From positions 3,306,001 through 3,370,000 of the forward strand of contig NZ_CP070982.1 of the NCBI RefSeq assembly GCF_018417595.1: a stretch of DNA of 64,000 nt. Reading direction: 5' to 3'. Of the stretch, positions 1 to 15,657 are shown one piece after another. The notes under the pieces were generated by a model. It was not told the DNA's origin and ran no database searches. It saw only the letters and a program-made list of their open reading frames with translations. Numbering within the stretch: position 1 is the first letter of the stretch; every line of letters begins with the position of its first letter. This DNA is from Pseudomonas entomophila (GTDB taxonomy: Bacteria > Pseudomonadota > Gammaproteobacteria > Pseudomonadales > Pseudomonadaceae). The position numbers were made by a program, and so were the translations under genes.

Positions 1-191
1 CTAAGGCCGCCCTCGCCCGGCATCATCAGGTCGAGGATGATCGCGTCCGGGCACTGCCGCTCGATCGCCGCCCACATCGACTGGCCCTCGGTGGCCAGGT
101 CCACCTCGTAGCCCTGCTGGACGAAGAACTGCTTCAACAGGGCAAGGATTTCCACGTCGTCATCGACGATCAGCAATCTGCTCACGGTCAT
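1..191 (-). CDS. Response regulator, receiver domain (C-terminus cut by window edge)
   Basis: Reading the minus strand from the ATG at 191 gives a receiver domain beginning MTVSRLLIVDDDVEILALL, with the acidic DDD cluster, and further on the phospho-acceptor segment ILDLMMPGEGG. This is the classic CheY-like fold start of a two-component response regulator. The last bases lie at the window edge, so the output domain (probably DNA-binding, OmpR-like) is not visible and the target genes are unknown. The direction is away from the gene at 347, with which it shares a 155-bp divergent intergenic region. Confidence 0.85.
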   Translation of the reverse strand, partial: MTVSRLLIVDDDVEILALLKQFFVQQGYEVDLATEGQSMWAAIERQCPDAIILDLMMPGEGGL

Positions 192-346
192 ACCGGTCCA
201 GGAAAAAGGCGTATCTAAAACCATTGCACAGCGCAGGTCATATATTTCAATCGCGCAACATTTCATCACGCCCGACATGTTCCAGACATCACCTGGCAAA
301 AATAGTCCTACACCCTGCGGGCCTTCAACCTACTCGAGGGCTCATC
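192..346. promoter_or_regulatory. Divergent intergenic region
   Basis: This 155-bp AT-richer segment separates the response regulator (minus) from the small gene starting at 347 (plus). It must hold the promoters of both. A GAGGG Shine-Dalgarno lies just before the ATG at 347. I see no convincing operator or riboswitch. Confidence 0.4.
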
Positions 347-685
347 ATGACGATCACCGACACTCGCAACCGCATCGACCGGCACGAGGGCATCGCCCCC
401 CTGGTGCTCAGCGCACGCACCACGAGCCGGGGGCAATCGGGCTCGCTGCTGGTGCAGCAGGTGAGCCTGGACCTTGCGGACGATCAGAGCCGGATCACCC
501 TGCGCCGCTACTTCGAACACTACGGGCCAGAGAGTGGTGAATGGGTCGAGTACTGTCACAGCGTGCCGACCCGGGATCTGGTCAACTGGCTGATGGCCCA
601 CGGGCAACTGAGCATCCACGACTCACGCGACGGCGCCCCGCTTCAGGCCAGGCAGGCAATGCCGCAAGAAGGCGCGCGCCCATGA
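347..685 (+). CDS. Small conserved-looking hypothetical protein (112 aa)
   Basis: The reading frame could open further upstream, but the ATG at 347 is preceded by GAGGG at proper spacing and gives a 112-residue soluble protein starting MTITDTRNRIDRHEG. The middle (SLLVQQVSLDLADDQSRITL) looks like a beta-rich segment, followed by a charged/aromatic stretch (YFEHYGPESGEWVEYC). There is no signal peptide or membrane segment. Its stop codon overlaps the start of the next gene (ATGA at 682-685), so the two are almost certainly co-translated. I do not recognise the family and give no function. Confidence 0.65.
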   Translation: MTITDTRNRIDRHEGIAPLVLSARTTSRGQSGSLLVQQVSLDLADDQSRITLRRYFEHYGPESGEWVEYCHSVPTRDLVNWLMAHGQLSIHDSRDGAPLQARQAMPQEGARP

Positions 686-1338
686 GCCGCCGCCATCTGC
701 TGGCCATGCTGCTGACCAGTACCCTTGGCCTGTCGGCGTGCAGCAGCAAGCCGGCGCCGTCCGGGTTTCTCAGCGACTACAGCCTGCTCACCCGGCAGCA
801 GACGCCGTCGGGCGAGAGCGTGCTCAGCTGGGTCGACCCCAAATGGCCACGGGGTCGCTATATCGAGGTCTACCTGCAACCGAGCCAGTACTATCCCGCG
901 CCTTTGCCCAGCGACCGTATTCCCCAGGCCACGCTCAGCGCCATCAGCCACTACTACGACGCGACGCTGCGCAGCGAGCTGGGCAAGGTGATGACCGTGG
1001 TCGACAAACCCGGCCCCAACACCTTGGTGGTCAGGCCAGCGATCACCCACGTCAGTGCCTACACCCAGGACCTGCGCTGGTACGAATGGTTGCCGGTCAC
1101 CCTGGTCGCTGCGGGGATAAGCAGTGCCACAGGCATTCGTGACCGGGACAGTGACATCGCCACCGAGCTGGTCTTCGAGGCGGGTACCAGCGGCCGGATC
1201 ATCGCCGAAGCCATGCTCAGCGGCACCGGCACGCCACTGGAAAACGATGCGCAGACGATGACTGCCGACAACGTCAAGGCCGTGCTCGACGGCTGGGCGG
1301 TCGGCTTGCGCCAGGCCTACGCGGCGAACTATCGATAA
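682..1338 (+). CDS. DUF3313-type outer-membrane lipoprotein
   Basis: The 218-residue product begins MSRRHLLAMLLTSTLGLSAC, a lipoprotein signal peptide with lipobox LSAC, so the mature protein should start at Cys20 and be anchored in a membrane. The body (SGFLSDYSLL near the N-terminus, then the segment VYLQPSQYYP) resembles the DUF3313 family of Pseudomonas lipoproteins, whose role is not established. The start overlaps the upstream stop by 4 bp. A longer in-frame opening exists upstream, but it would bury the signal peptide, so the ATG at 682 is preferred. Confidence 0.75.
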   Translation: MSRRHLLAMLLTSTLGLSACSSKPAPSGFLSDYSLLTRQQTPSGESVLSWVDPKWPRGRYIEVYLQPSQYYPAPLPSDRIPQATLSAISHYYDATLRSELGKVMTVVDKPGPNTLVVRPAITHVSAYTQDLRWYEWLPVTLVAAGISSATGIRDRDSDIATELVFEAGTSGRIIAEAMLSGTGTPLENDAQTMTADNVKAVLDGWAVGLRQAYAANYR

Positions 1339-1497
1339 CCGACCTCCACGAAGCAAAGAAATGTAACAGCCTGGTCCAGGCACCTCCGGCATTCACATCT
1401 AGTATCAACTCCATGTGATGCCGGGCCCCTCTGACGGTTTGCGCCGCCATGTCGGAATCACTGTTGCCCTGCAACGTCGACAATCAAGGAGGGGCTC

Positions 1498-2511
1498 ATG
1501 ACGGCTCTGCATACATTCCTCAGCGACTCATTCCTCGGCACCAGCACCTGGTTGTGGCTGGTGTTCATCGTCATCGTCATCGGCTTGCTGGTGCTCGACC
1601 TGGGCGTGCTGCACCGCCAGGAGCGCGAGATCGAGATGCGCGAGAGCCTGCTGCTGTATGCCGGCTATTTCAGCGTCGGCGTGCTGTTCGGCGTATGGGT
1701 CTGGCACGAACTGGGCGCCCAGTCGGCGCTGGAGTTCTACACCGGTTTCCTGGTCGAGCAGTCGCTGTCGATGGACAACGTGTTCGTCATGGCGATGATC
1801 TTCAGCTTCTTCGCCATCCCCCGCCGCTACCAGCACCGCGTGCTGTTCTGGGGCATCCTCGGGGTGGTGGTGCTGCGGGCGATCATGATCGGTGTGGGCG
1901 CGGCGCTGGTGCAGCACTTTGCCTGGGTGCTGTATATCTTCGGCGCCTTCCTGCTGTTCACTGGTATCAAGATGGCGCTGGCCAAGGACGATGCCCACCC
2001 GGACCTGGCCAACAACCCGGTGCTGCGCTTCGTGCGCCGGCACATGCGGGTCACCGAGCAGATCCATGGCCCGCGCTTCTTCGTGCGCCTGACGCCTCCC
2101 GGGGCAACCAGGGCGGTCCGCTACGCGACGCCGCTGTTCCTGGCCCTGGTGCTGATCGAGCTGGCCGACCTGGTGTTCGCCGTCGACAGCGTGCCGGCGA
2201 TCTTCGCCATCACCCAGGATCCGTTCATCGTCTACACCTCGAACATCTTCGCCATCCTCGGCCTGCGCTCGCTGTATTTCGCCCTGGCGGCCTTGATGCA
2301 CCGGTTCATCTACCTCAAGTACGCACTGGCGATGGTGCTGATCTTCATCGGCTGCAAGATCTTCTACCACGGGCTGGTGGGCAAGGTGCCGGCGGCCTTG
2401 TCGCTGGGGGTGACGTTCGGGTTGCTGCTGGGCGGGGTGTTGTTGTCGCTGCTGCGCACCCGTGACAAGAAGCCGGATGCGGTGGACAGCGATGAGGCCA
2501 GGCGGTCGTGA
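1498..2511 (+). CDS. TerC/Alx-family integral membrane protein
   Basis: This 337-residue, highly hydrophobic protein has about eight to nine membrane segments and the two acidic signature motifs of the TerC family: SMDNVFVMAMIF (about residues 83-94) and the repeat ELADLVFAVDSVPAIFAIT (about 221-239). Family members (TerC, Alx, MeeF/MeeY) are linked to tellurite resistance, alkaline response and export of Mn2+ or other divalent metals, some serving exoenzyme metallation. A very strong Shine-Dalgarno (AAGGAGGGG) precedes the ATG. In enterobacteria alx is under a yybP-ykoY manganese riboswitch; I could not recognise that element in the 159-bp leader. The exact substrate cannot be assigned from sequence. 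Confidence 0.9.
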   Translation: MTALHTFLSDSFLGTSTWLWLVFIVIVIGLLVLDLGVLHRQEREIEMRESLLLYAGYFSVGVLFGVWVWHELGAQSALEFYTGFLVEQSLSMDNVFVMAMIFSFFAIPRRYQHRVLFWGILGVVVLRAIMIGVGAALVQHFAWVLYIFGAFLLFTGIKMALAKDDAHPDLANNPVLRFVRRHMRVTEQIHGPRFFVRLTPPGATRAVRYATPLFLALVLIELADLVFAVDSVPAIFAITQDPFIVYTSNIFAILGLRSLYFALAALMHRFIYLKYALAMVLIFIGCKIFYHGLVGKVPAALSLGVTFGLLLGGVLLSLLRTRDKKPDAVDSDEARRS

Positions 2512-2541
2512 ACCACCCGCTCCCACAGGCAGGACGCCGAA

Positions 2542-2585
2542 CCTGTAGGAGCGGGTTTACCCGCGATGGGCTGCAAAGCAGCCCC
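2542..2585. repeat. REP element (P. putida type)
   Basis: Two adjacent hairpins, one around gcgggtttacccgc (2551-2564) and one at 2568-2584 with arms gggctgc/gcagccc, form a typical P. putida REP unit starting with the hallmark cctgtaggagcggg. It sits between the convergent TerC and DUF1330 genes and could act as a bidirectional transcription terminator or RNA stabiliser. Confidence 0.8.
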
Positions 2586-2610
2586 AACTCCGCCAGCAAC
2601 ATACCTGAAC

Positions 2611-2904
2611 TCAGGCCGCAACCCCCTCGACAATGATCACCCGCGCCTGGGCCACACCCTGGCGATACCGACAGGCCGCCTGGTACAACTCCGAGCGATA
2701 ACACGCCACCGCCTGCTCATACGAATCGAACTCGATCACCACGCTGCGCTGGGGCGTCGCCCCGCCTTCCATCGCCTCGCTGCGCCCACCCCGGGCCAGG
2801 AACCGCCCGCCAAATGCGGCGAACGCCGCCGGCGCGCGCTGGGTGTACTGCTGGTACTGCTCGGGGTCGGTGACCTCCACGTGGGCGATCCAGTAGGCCT
2901 TCAT
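2611..2904 (-). CDS. DUF1330 family protein
   Basis: This 97-residue protein starts MKAYWIAHVEVTDPEQYQQY and contains FLARGGRSEAMEG and RSVVIEFDSYEQAVACYRS, the standard landmarks of the DUF1330 family (dimeric alpha-beta barrel fold, ferredoxin-like). The family has no agreed reaction; members often sit beside catabolic or monooxygenase genes. A good AGGAG Shine-Dalgarno precedes the ATG. It is divergent from the ribB-type gene, and the 78-bp gap between them contains a perfect palindrome (2937-2954), so the two are probably co-regulated. Confidence 0.85.
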   Translation of the reverse strand: MKAYWIAHVEVTDPEQYQQYTQRAPAAFAAFGGRFLARGGRSEAMEGGATPQRSVVIEFDSYEQAVACYRSELYQAACRYRQGVAQARVIIVEGVAA

Positions 2905-2936
2905 TCGTCGTGCTCCTGTTGCAAGGCAAGTTATGT

Positions 2937-2954
2937 ATTATGGTATACCATAAT
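2937..2954. promoter_or_regulatory. Perfect 18-bp palindrome, candidate operator
   Basis: The sequence ATTATGGTATACCATAAT is a perfect inverted repeat in the middle of the divergent DUF1330 / ribB-type intergenic region. Its TGGTATACCA core resembles sites bound by GntR-family (FadR/VanR-like) dimeric repressors. An imperfect copy (15 of 18 positions) lies at 13549-13566 upstream of the ABC transporter operon. The assignment to a regulator family is inference; no GntR gene is in the window. Confidence 0.6.
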
Positions 2955-2982
2955 TTTTACCCGACCACCGTGAGCGTGCAGC

Positions 2983-4095
2983 ATGGCCTTCAACAGCATC
3001 GAAGAACTCCTCGCAGACTACCGCCAAGGCAGGATGGTCCTGCTGGTGGATGACGAGGACCGGGAAAACGAAGGCGACCTGCTGATCGCCGCCGAGCGCT
3101 GCGACGCCCAGGCTATCAACTTCATGGCCCGCGAGGCGCGGGGCCTGATCTGCCTGACCCTGACCGACGAACACTGCCAGCGCCTGGGCCTCGAACAGAT
3201 GGTGCCCAGCAATGGCAGCGTGTTCAGCACCGCCTTCACGGTGTCGATCGAGGCCGCCAGCGGCGTCACCACCGGCATTTCCGCCGCCGACCGGGCGCGC
3301 ACCGTGGCTGCGGCCATGGCGCCCGCTGCCCGCCCCGAGGACCTGGTCCAGCCCGGCCACATCTTCCCCCTGCGTGCCCGCGAAGGCGGCGTGCTGAGCC
3401 GTGCCGGCCACACCGAGGCCGGCTGCGACCTGGCACGCCTGGCCGGCTTCACACCAGCGTCGGTCATCGTCGAGGTGCTCAACGACGACGGCAGCATGGC
3501 CCGGCGCCCGGACCTGGAAGTGTTCGCCGCCCGCCACGGCATCAAGATCGGCACCATCGCCGACCTGATCCACCATCGCCTGAGCACCGAGCAGACCATC
3601 AAGCGCATCGGCGAACGCGAACTGCCCACCGTGCACGGCACCTTCCGCCTGGTCACCTACGAGGACCGCATCGAAGGCGGCGTGCACATGGCCATGGTGA
3701 TGGGCGATATCCGCCGCGAACAGCCGACCCTGGTGCGCGTGCACGTGATCGACCCGCTGCGCGACCTGGTGGGGGCCGAATATGCCGGGCCGGCCAACTG
3801 GACGCTGTGGGCGGCGTTGCAGAAGGTGGCCGAGGAAGGCGCCGGGGTGGTGGTGATCCTGGCCAACCATGAGTCTTCGCAAGCCCTGCTGGAACGGGTG
3901 CCGCAGCTCACCCAGCCGGTGCGGCCCTACCAGCGCGGGCAGTCGAAGGTGTATTCGCAAGTCGGTACCGGCGCGCAGATTCTCCAGGACCTGGGCGTGG
4001 GCAAGCTGCGCCACCTCGGGCCACCGCTGAAATATGCGGGCCTGGCTGGGTATGAGCTGGAAGTGGTGCAGAGCATTCCGTTCGAGGGCAACTGA
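2983..4095 (+). CDS. ribBA: 3,4-dihydroxy-2-butanone-4-phosphate synthase with degenerate GTP cyclohydrolase II domain
   Basis: The 370-residue product has an N-terminal RibB domain (about residues 1-205), which converts ribulose 5-phosphate to dihydroxybutanone phosphate and formate for riboflavin synthesis. Landmarks are VDDEDRENEGDL, the active-site acidic/Arg loop near the start, and REGGVLSRAGHTEA at about 138-151. The C-terminal half (about 210-370) aligns in layout with GTP cyclohydrolase II, but the Zn-binding C-x10-C-x-C region is absent: where SECLTGD...RCDCG is expected the protein reads HVIDPLRDLVGA. The RibA half should therefore be catalytically dead, as in many proteobacterial RibB fusions. 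No FMN riboswitch is visible upstream; instead a palindrome at 2937-2954 suggests repressor control. It is probably a secondary copy rather than the housekeeping gene. Confidence 0.88.
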   Translation: MAFNSIEELLADYRQGRMVLLVDDEDRENEGDLLIAAERCDAQAINFMAREARGLICLTLTDEHCQRLGLEQMVPSNGSVFSTAFTVSIEAASGVTTGISAADRARTVAAAMAPAARPEDLVQPGHIFPLRAREGGVLSRAGHTEAGCDLARLAGFTPASVIVEVLNDDGSMARRPDLEVFAARHGIKIGTIADLIHHRLSTEQTIKRIGERELPTVHGTFRLVTYEDRIEGGVHMAMVMGDIRREQPTLVRVHVIDPLRDLVGAEYAGPANWTLWAALQKVAEEGAGVVVILANHESSQALLERVPQLTQPVRPYQRGQSKVYSQVGTGAQILQDLGVGKLRHLGPPLKYAGLAGYELEVVQSIPFEGN

Positions 4096-4320
4096 TAGTT
4101 GTGGTGTCTGCAATCGCGGGGCTGGGTAACCCTATTTTCTCCCCAGAAGTTTTTCGACAATGTTCGACGGCATCTCGGCGTATTTGGAGATTTCCATGGA
4201 GTACTTTGCGCCAGACATGGAACGCTGGCCGCCGTGCTCCGCCAGCTGGTTCGGCCTGGCAATCAAGAAGCCCGTGCGTGGCCGCGACCTGACGAAAGGC
4301 GCGGTCACGCTGGGCCTGGT
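4096..4320. other. Gap with an unassigned open frame
   Basis: This 225-bp gap lies between the ribB-type gene and the minus-strand cold-shock-like gene. A plus-strand frame starting at ATG 4160 (MFDGISAYLEISMEYFAPDM...) has codon use like its neighbours up to about 4330. It then runs antisense into the next gene and ends at 4438. It may be a gene remnant or chance; I do not recognise it and see no Shine-Dalgarno or terminator hairpin. Confidence 0.25.
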
Positions 4321-4533
4321 CTACTTCTTGAGTTCCACTCTAACGGCATGCGGTGTCGACCCATTCATCTCGATAGCGAACGTGACCTCGCACTCCTCCT
4401 CCAGTTCCAGGCTTCCGACTTCACCCGGAGCCAGGTAAACCTTGTCTTGGTGTTTATCGTACCGGATCCAACCCCATTTCTTCACTTCATCGTATTCCAC
4501 CAGTGTTCCTGTTTTTCGCGTTGCTTCGCTCAT
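4321..4533 (-). CDS. Small cold-shock-domain-like protein (70 aa)
   Basis: Starting at the ATG at 4533, which follows GAGGG at good spacing, the product is 70 residues. The pattern GTLVEYDEVKKWGWIRYD ... KVYLAP ... LELEEECEVTFAIEM ... TPHAVRVE follows the five-strand cold-shock fold (compare GxVKWFNxxKGFGFI ... DVFVH ... GxxVxFxVxxG ... PxAxxV). The RNA-binding aromatics are mostly replaced, so nucleic-acid binding is uncertain. It lies on the same strand 89 bp downstream of the RHS gene, where an immunity or accessory gene is often found; that role is only a possibility. An ATG 16 codons upstream is the less likely start. Confidence 0.6.
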   Translation of the reverse strand: MSEATRKTGTLVEYDEVKKWGWIRYDKHQDKVYLAPGEVGSLELEEECEVTFAIEMNGSTPHAVRVELKK

Positions 4534-4622
4534 GACATCAACCCTCGTTTCATTGACTGTGGATAATTTCCCCGTGCCCAAACGCGGGGACGGAAAACCT
4601 GCTGCCGGCGCCCGGAACCTGG

Positions 4623-12983
<8,361 letters not shown>

Positions 12984-13168
12984 GACTCAAAGCTCCATGC
13001 TGATCAGGACCATGGCGTCAGTCTTGACGGATCCTCTCAACAATTTCTACTGACAAAAATGCTAGGTGCCCCCACTCAATCAACTGCGATGCGCAAACAC
13101 TCATTGCCGGATTGAATGCAGCGTGCCTGCCACTCGTGCGCCGAAGATCGAGCCTGTTGCGGACGGCG

Positions 13169-13273
13169 GTGAGGCATCGTCCAGACCATCCAGAATACGG
13201 CTACGACAGGGTGCTGCTGATCGCTCTACTGGTCGTGGCCGGGATGTTCATCGGCGTTTGCTACCACGCCTAG
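13169..13273 (+). CDS. Possible short single-membrane-segment peptide (34 aa)
   Basis: From a GTG at 13169 the frame reads VRHRPDHPEYGYDRVLLIAL and ends VVAGMFIGVCYHA before TAG. This is a charged N-terminus followed by about 18 hydrophobic residues, the layout of a small single-pass membrane protein. An earlier GTG at 13136 is in the same frame. There is no clear Shine-Dalgarno. It could be a real small protein or the tail of a decayed gene. Confidence 0.3.
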   Translation: MRHRPDHPEYGYDRVLLIALLVVAGMFIGVCYHA

Positions 13274-13386
13274 ACCCGCCATTTCGAGATCCATACCGGC
13301 CAGGCCAGTTCGGCCTGACGCTCGCCTTCGGCGCCATAGTGACGACGACCAGGTGCCTGGCGATTGTCTTGCAGTGCGCTTGAGAT

Positions 13387-13410
13387 CGAGCGCCGCGCGC
13401 GCGGCGCTCG
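13387..13410. repeat. Perfect 24-bp GC palindrome
   Basis: Two 12-bp arms, cgagcgccgcgc and its exact reverse complement, abut without a loop. The flanking tail (ggcgctgcaacg...aacacc) recurs around 61238-61263 next to REP units, so this is probably a REP-associated dispersed palindrome rather than an operator. Confidence 0.7.
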
Positions 13411-13548
13411 GCCTCGGAGGCGCTGCAACGCTGACGCCGAACACCTCGAACCCGCTGGCACCACGGGTGTGGCTACCGGCGCCTGCAAGGGTTTACCGCC
13501 ATACCCGGGCAATCCGCTGATGGCCGGTCGCGCCGTCCTCTTGCGAAA

Positions 13549-13566
13549 AGTTTGGAATACCATAAT
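13549..13566. promoter_or_regulatory. Imperfect copy of the ribB-region palindrome
   Basis: AGTTTGGAATACCATAAT matches 15 of 18 positions of the perfect palindrome at 2937-2954, including the whole right arm. It lies about 146 bp before the start of the ABC-transporter operon, a sensible place for an operator. Shared control of the two loci by one regulator is inferred. Confidence 0.5.
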
Positions 13567-13711
13567 ATGATATCCCGTACACCTTGATGACTGCCGGCCA
13601 CACCTACACTTCAGAAACGGCCACGCATCACCCGTTTGTAGCTGCTCCCCGAACACATTTGGCGGGCGACAGAAGCCCGCCTCGAATAACAAAAGCAACG
13701 AGGGCGTAACC

Positions 13712-14737
13712 ATGCTGTTGAGCAAACGAGTAACCGCAGTGCTGGCTGCCAGCCTGCTGACGTTGGCCTGCCAGGCCACCCAGGCGGCCGACAGCCTGAA
13801 CTTCGTCAGCTGGGGCGGCAGCACCCAGGACGCGCAGAAACAGGCGTGGGCCGAGCCCTTCTCCAAGGCCACCGACATCAAGGTCATGCAGGACGGCCCC
13901 ACCGACTATGGCAAGCTCAAGGCCATGGTCGAGAGCGGCAACGTGCAATGGGATGTGGTCGACGTGGAAGCCGACTTCGCCCTGCGCGCCGCCAGCGAAG
14001 GCCTGCTCGAACCCCTCGACTTCACTGCCATCCAGCGCGAGCGCATCGACCCGCGCTTCGTCTCCGACCACGGTGTCGGCTCGTTCTTCTTCTCCTTCGT
14101 GCTGGGTTACAACGAAGGCAAGCTTGGCACGAACAAGCCAGTGGACTGGGCCGCGCTGTTCGACACCAAGACCTACCCCGGCAAGCGCGCCCTGTACAAA
14201 TGGCCGAGCCCCGGCGTGCTGGAGCTGGCCCTGCTGGCCGACGGCGTGCCGGCCGACAAGCTCTACCCGCTGGACCTGGACCGCGCCTTCAAGAAACTCG
14301 ACACCATCAAGCAGGACATCGTCTGGTGGGGCGGCGGCGCCCAGTCGCAGCAGTTGCTGGCCTCGGGCGAAGCGTCGCTGGGGCAGTTCTGGAACGGCCG
14401 CGTGCATGCCCTGCAACAGGACGGCGCGCCGGTGGGGGTGAGCTGGAAGCAGAACCTGGTCATGGCCGATTTTTTGGTCATCCCCAAGGGCGCGAAGAAC
14501 AAGGACGCGGCCATGAAGTTCCTGGCCAACGCCAGCAGCGCCAAGGGCCAGGCCGACTTCGCCAACCTCACCGCCTACGCCCCGGTCAACCTCGACAGCG
14601 TCAGCCAGCTGGACCCGAAACTGGCCCCCGACCTGCCCACCGCCCATGCCCCGGACCAGGTCACCCTGGACTTCGCCTACTGGGCGAAGAACGGCCAGGC
14701 CATCGCCGCCCGCTGGAATGAGTGGCTGGTCAAATGA
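13712..14737 (+). CDS. ABC transporter periplasmic substrate-binding protein (polyamine-type, SBP family 1/8)
   Basis: The 341-residue product has a signal peptide ending near residue 25 (VLAASLLTLACQATQA, then ADSLNFVSWGG). The mature part follows the PotD/YdcS pattern: FVSWGGSTQDAQKQAW, YGKLKAMVESGNVQWDVVDVE, FFFSFVLGYN, and WWGGGAQSQQLLASGEASLG. Such proteins capture polyamines or related amines/organic acids in the periplasm and deliver them to the permeases encoded next. The ligand cannot be fixed from sequence. It is the first gene of a four-gene operon and its TGA overlaps the next ATG. Confidence 0.88.
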   Translation: MLLSKRVTAVLAASLLTLACQATQAADSLNFVSWGGSTQDAQKQAWAEPFSKATDIKVMQDGPTDYGKLKAMVESGNVQWDVVDVEADFALRAASEGLLEPLDFTAIQRERIDPRFVSDHGVGSFFFSFVLGYNEGKLGTNKPVDWAALFDTKTYPGKRALYKWPSPGVLELALLADGVPADKLYPLDLDRAFKKLDTIKQDIVWWGGGAQSQQLLASGEASLGQFWNGRVHALQQDGAPVGVSWKQNLVMADFLVIPKGAKNKDAAMKFLANASSAKGQADFANLTAYAPVNLDSVSQLDPKLAPDLPTAHAPDQVTLDFAYWAKNGQAIAARWNEWLVK

Positions 14738-15651
14738 AAGTCGCCATCAACGCCCTGCACAACGCGCAAGGGGCCCCCAGCGGCACCGGCGCGCCCACGG
14801 CGGCCCCGCGCCGCCAGCCGCTGGCTCAGCGCTGGCGCGGCAGCCGCAACCTGCTGCCGGCGCTGCTGTTCCTGGGGCTGTTCTTCTTCGCGCCGCTGAT
14901 CGGCCTGCTGCTGCGCGGGGTGCTGGAGCCCGTGCCGGGCCTGGGCAACTACCAACAGCTGTTCGCCAACTCGGCCTATGCCCGGGTGCTGTTCAACACC
15001 TTCTCGGTGGCCGGCCTGGTCACCCTGATCAGCGTGCTGCTGGGTTTCCCGCTGGCCTGGGCGATCACCCTGGTGCCGCGCGGCTGGGGCCGCTGGCTGC
15101 TGAACATCGTGCTGCTGTCGATGTGGACCAGCCTGCTGGCGCGCACCTACTCCTGGCTGGTGCTGCTGCAGGCCTCGGGGGTGATCAACACATTTCTGAT
15201 GGCGCTGGGCATCATCGATGCGCCGCTGGAGATGGTGCACAACCTCACCGGTGTGGTGATCGGCATGAGCTACATCATGGTGCCGTTCATCGTCCTGCCG
15301 CTGCAGGCGACCATGCAAGCCATCGACCCGATGGTGCTGCAGGCCGGCGCCATCTGCGGCGCCAGCCCCTGGACCAACTTCTGGAAGGTGTTCATCCCGC
15401 TGTGCCGCTCGGGGTTGTTCTCCGGGGCGCTGATGGTGTTCGTCATGTCGCTGGGTTACTACGTGACCCCGGCGCTGCTGGGTGGCGCGCAGAACATGAT
15501 GCTGCCGGAGTTCATCGTCCAGCAGGTGCAGTCGTTCCTCAACTGGGGCCTGGCCAGCGCCGCCGCAGCGTTGCTGGTGCTGATCACCCTGGTGCTCTTC
15601 TACTTCTACCTGAAGCTGCAACCGGAATCCCCGGTCGGCAACGCGAGGTAA
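14734..15651 (+). CDS. ABC transporter permease 1 (PotB-like)
   Basis: The ATG at 14734 overlaps the upstream stop (ATGA) and gives a 305-residue protein. After a ~45-residue polar N-terminus there are six membrane segments, the first around LLPALLFLGLFFFAPLIGL. The cytoplasmic coupling (EAA) loop appears near AGAICGASPWTNFWKVFIPL. The arrangement matches the BPD_transp_1 permeases of polyamine importers. It forms a heterodimer with the permease at 15658. Confidence 0.88.
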   Translation: MKVAINALHNAQGAPSGTGAPTAAPRRQPLAQRWRGSRNLLPALLFLGLFFFAPLIGLLLRGVLEPVPGLGNYQQLFANSAYARVLFNTFSVAGLVTLISVLLGFPLAWAITLVPRGWGRWLLNIVLLSMWTSLLARTYSWLVLLQASGVINTFLMALGIIDAPLEMVHNLTGVVIGMSYIMVPFIVLPLQATMQAIDPMVLQAGAICGASPWTNFWKVFIPLCRSGLFSGALMVFVMSLGYYVTPALLGGAQNMMLPEFIVQQVQSFLNWGLASAAAALLVLITLVLFYFYLKLQPESPVGNAR

Positions 15652-15657
15652 GCCGCC

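Larger units (their letters stand above)
12984..13711. other. Long mostly non-coding gap upstream of the RHS gene and ABC operon
   Basis: This ~730-bp gap lies between the divergent RHS gene and the ABC-transporter operon. It contains the RHS promoter region, one possible short membrane-peptide frame (13169-13273), a 24-bp GC palindrome (13387-13410) and a candidate operator (13549-13566). The plus-strand frame 13066-13383 has no family resemblance and is not called as a gene. Base use looks unlike coding sequence for most of the gap. Confidence 0.6.

Noticed and set aside
1339..1497. yybP-ykoY riboswitch in the TerC leader
   Set aside because: I could not find the conserved core or paired arms by eye; only a strong Shine-Dalgarno is evident.
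13066..13383. 105-codon plus-strand frame in the RHS-ABC gap
   Set aside because: The translation is Arg-rich with no family resemblance, no Shine-Dalgarno, and it overlaps a more credible short membrane frame.
13270..14647. Minus-strand frames opposite the ABC binding-protein gene
   Set aside because: Shadows of the plus-strand gene, which has a signal peptide and clear family motifs.
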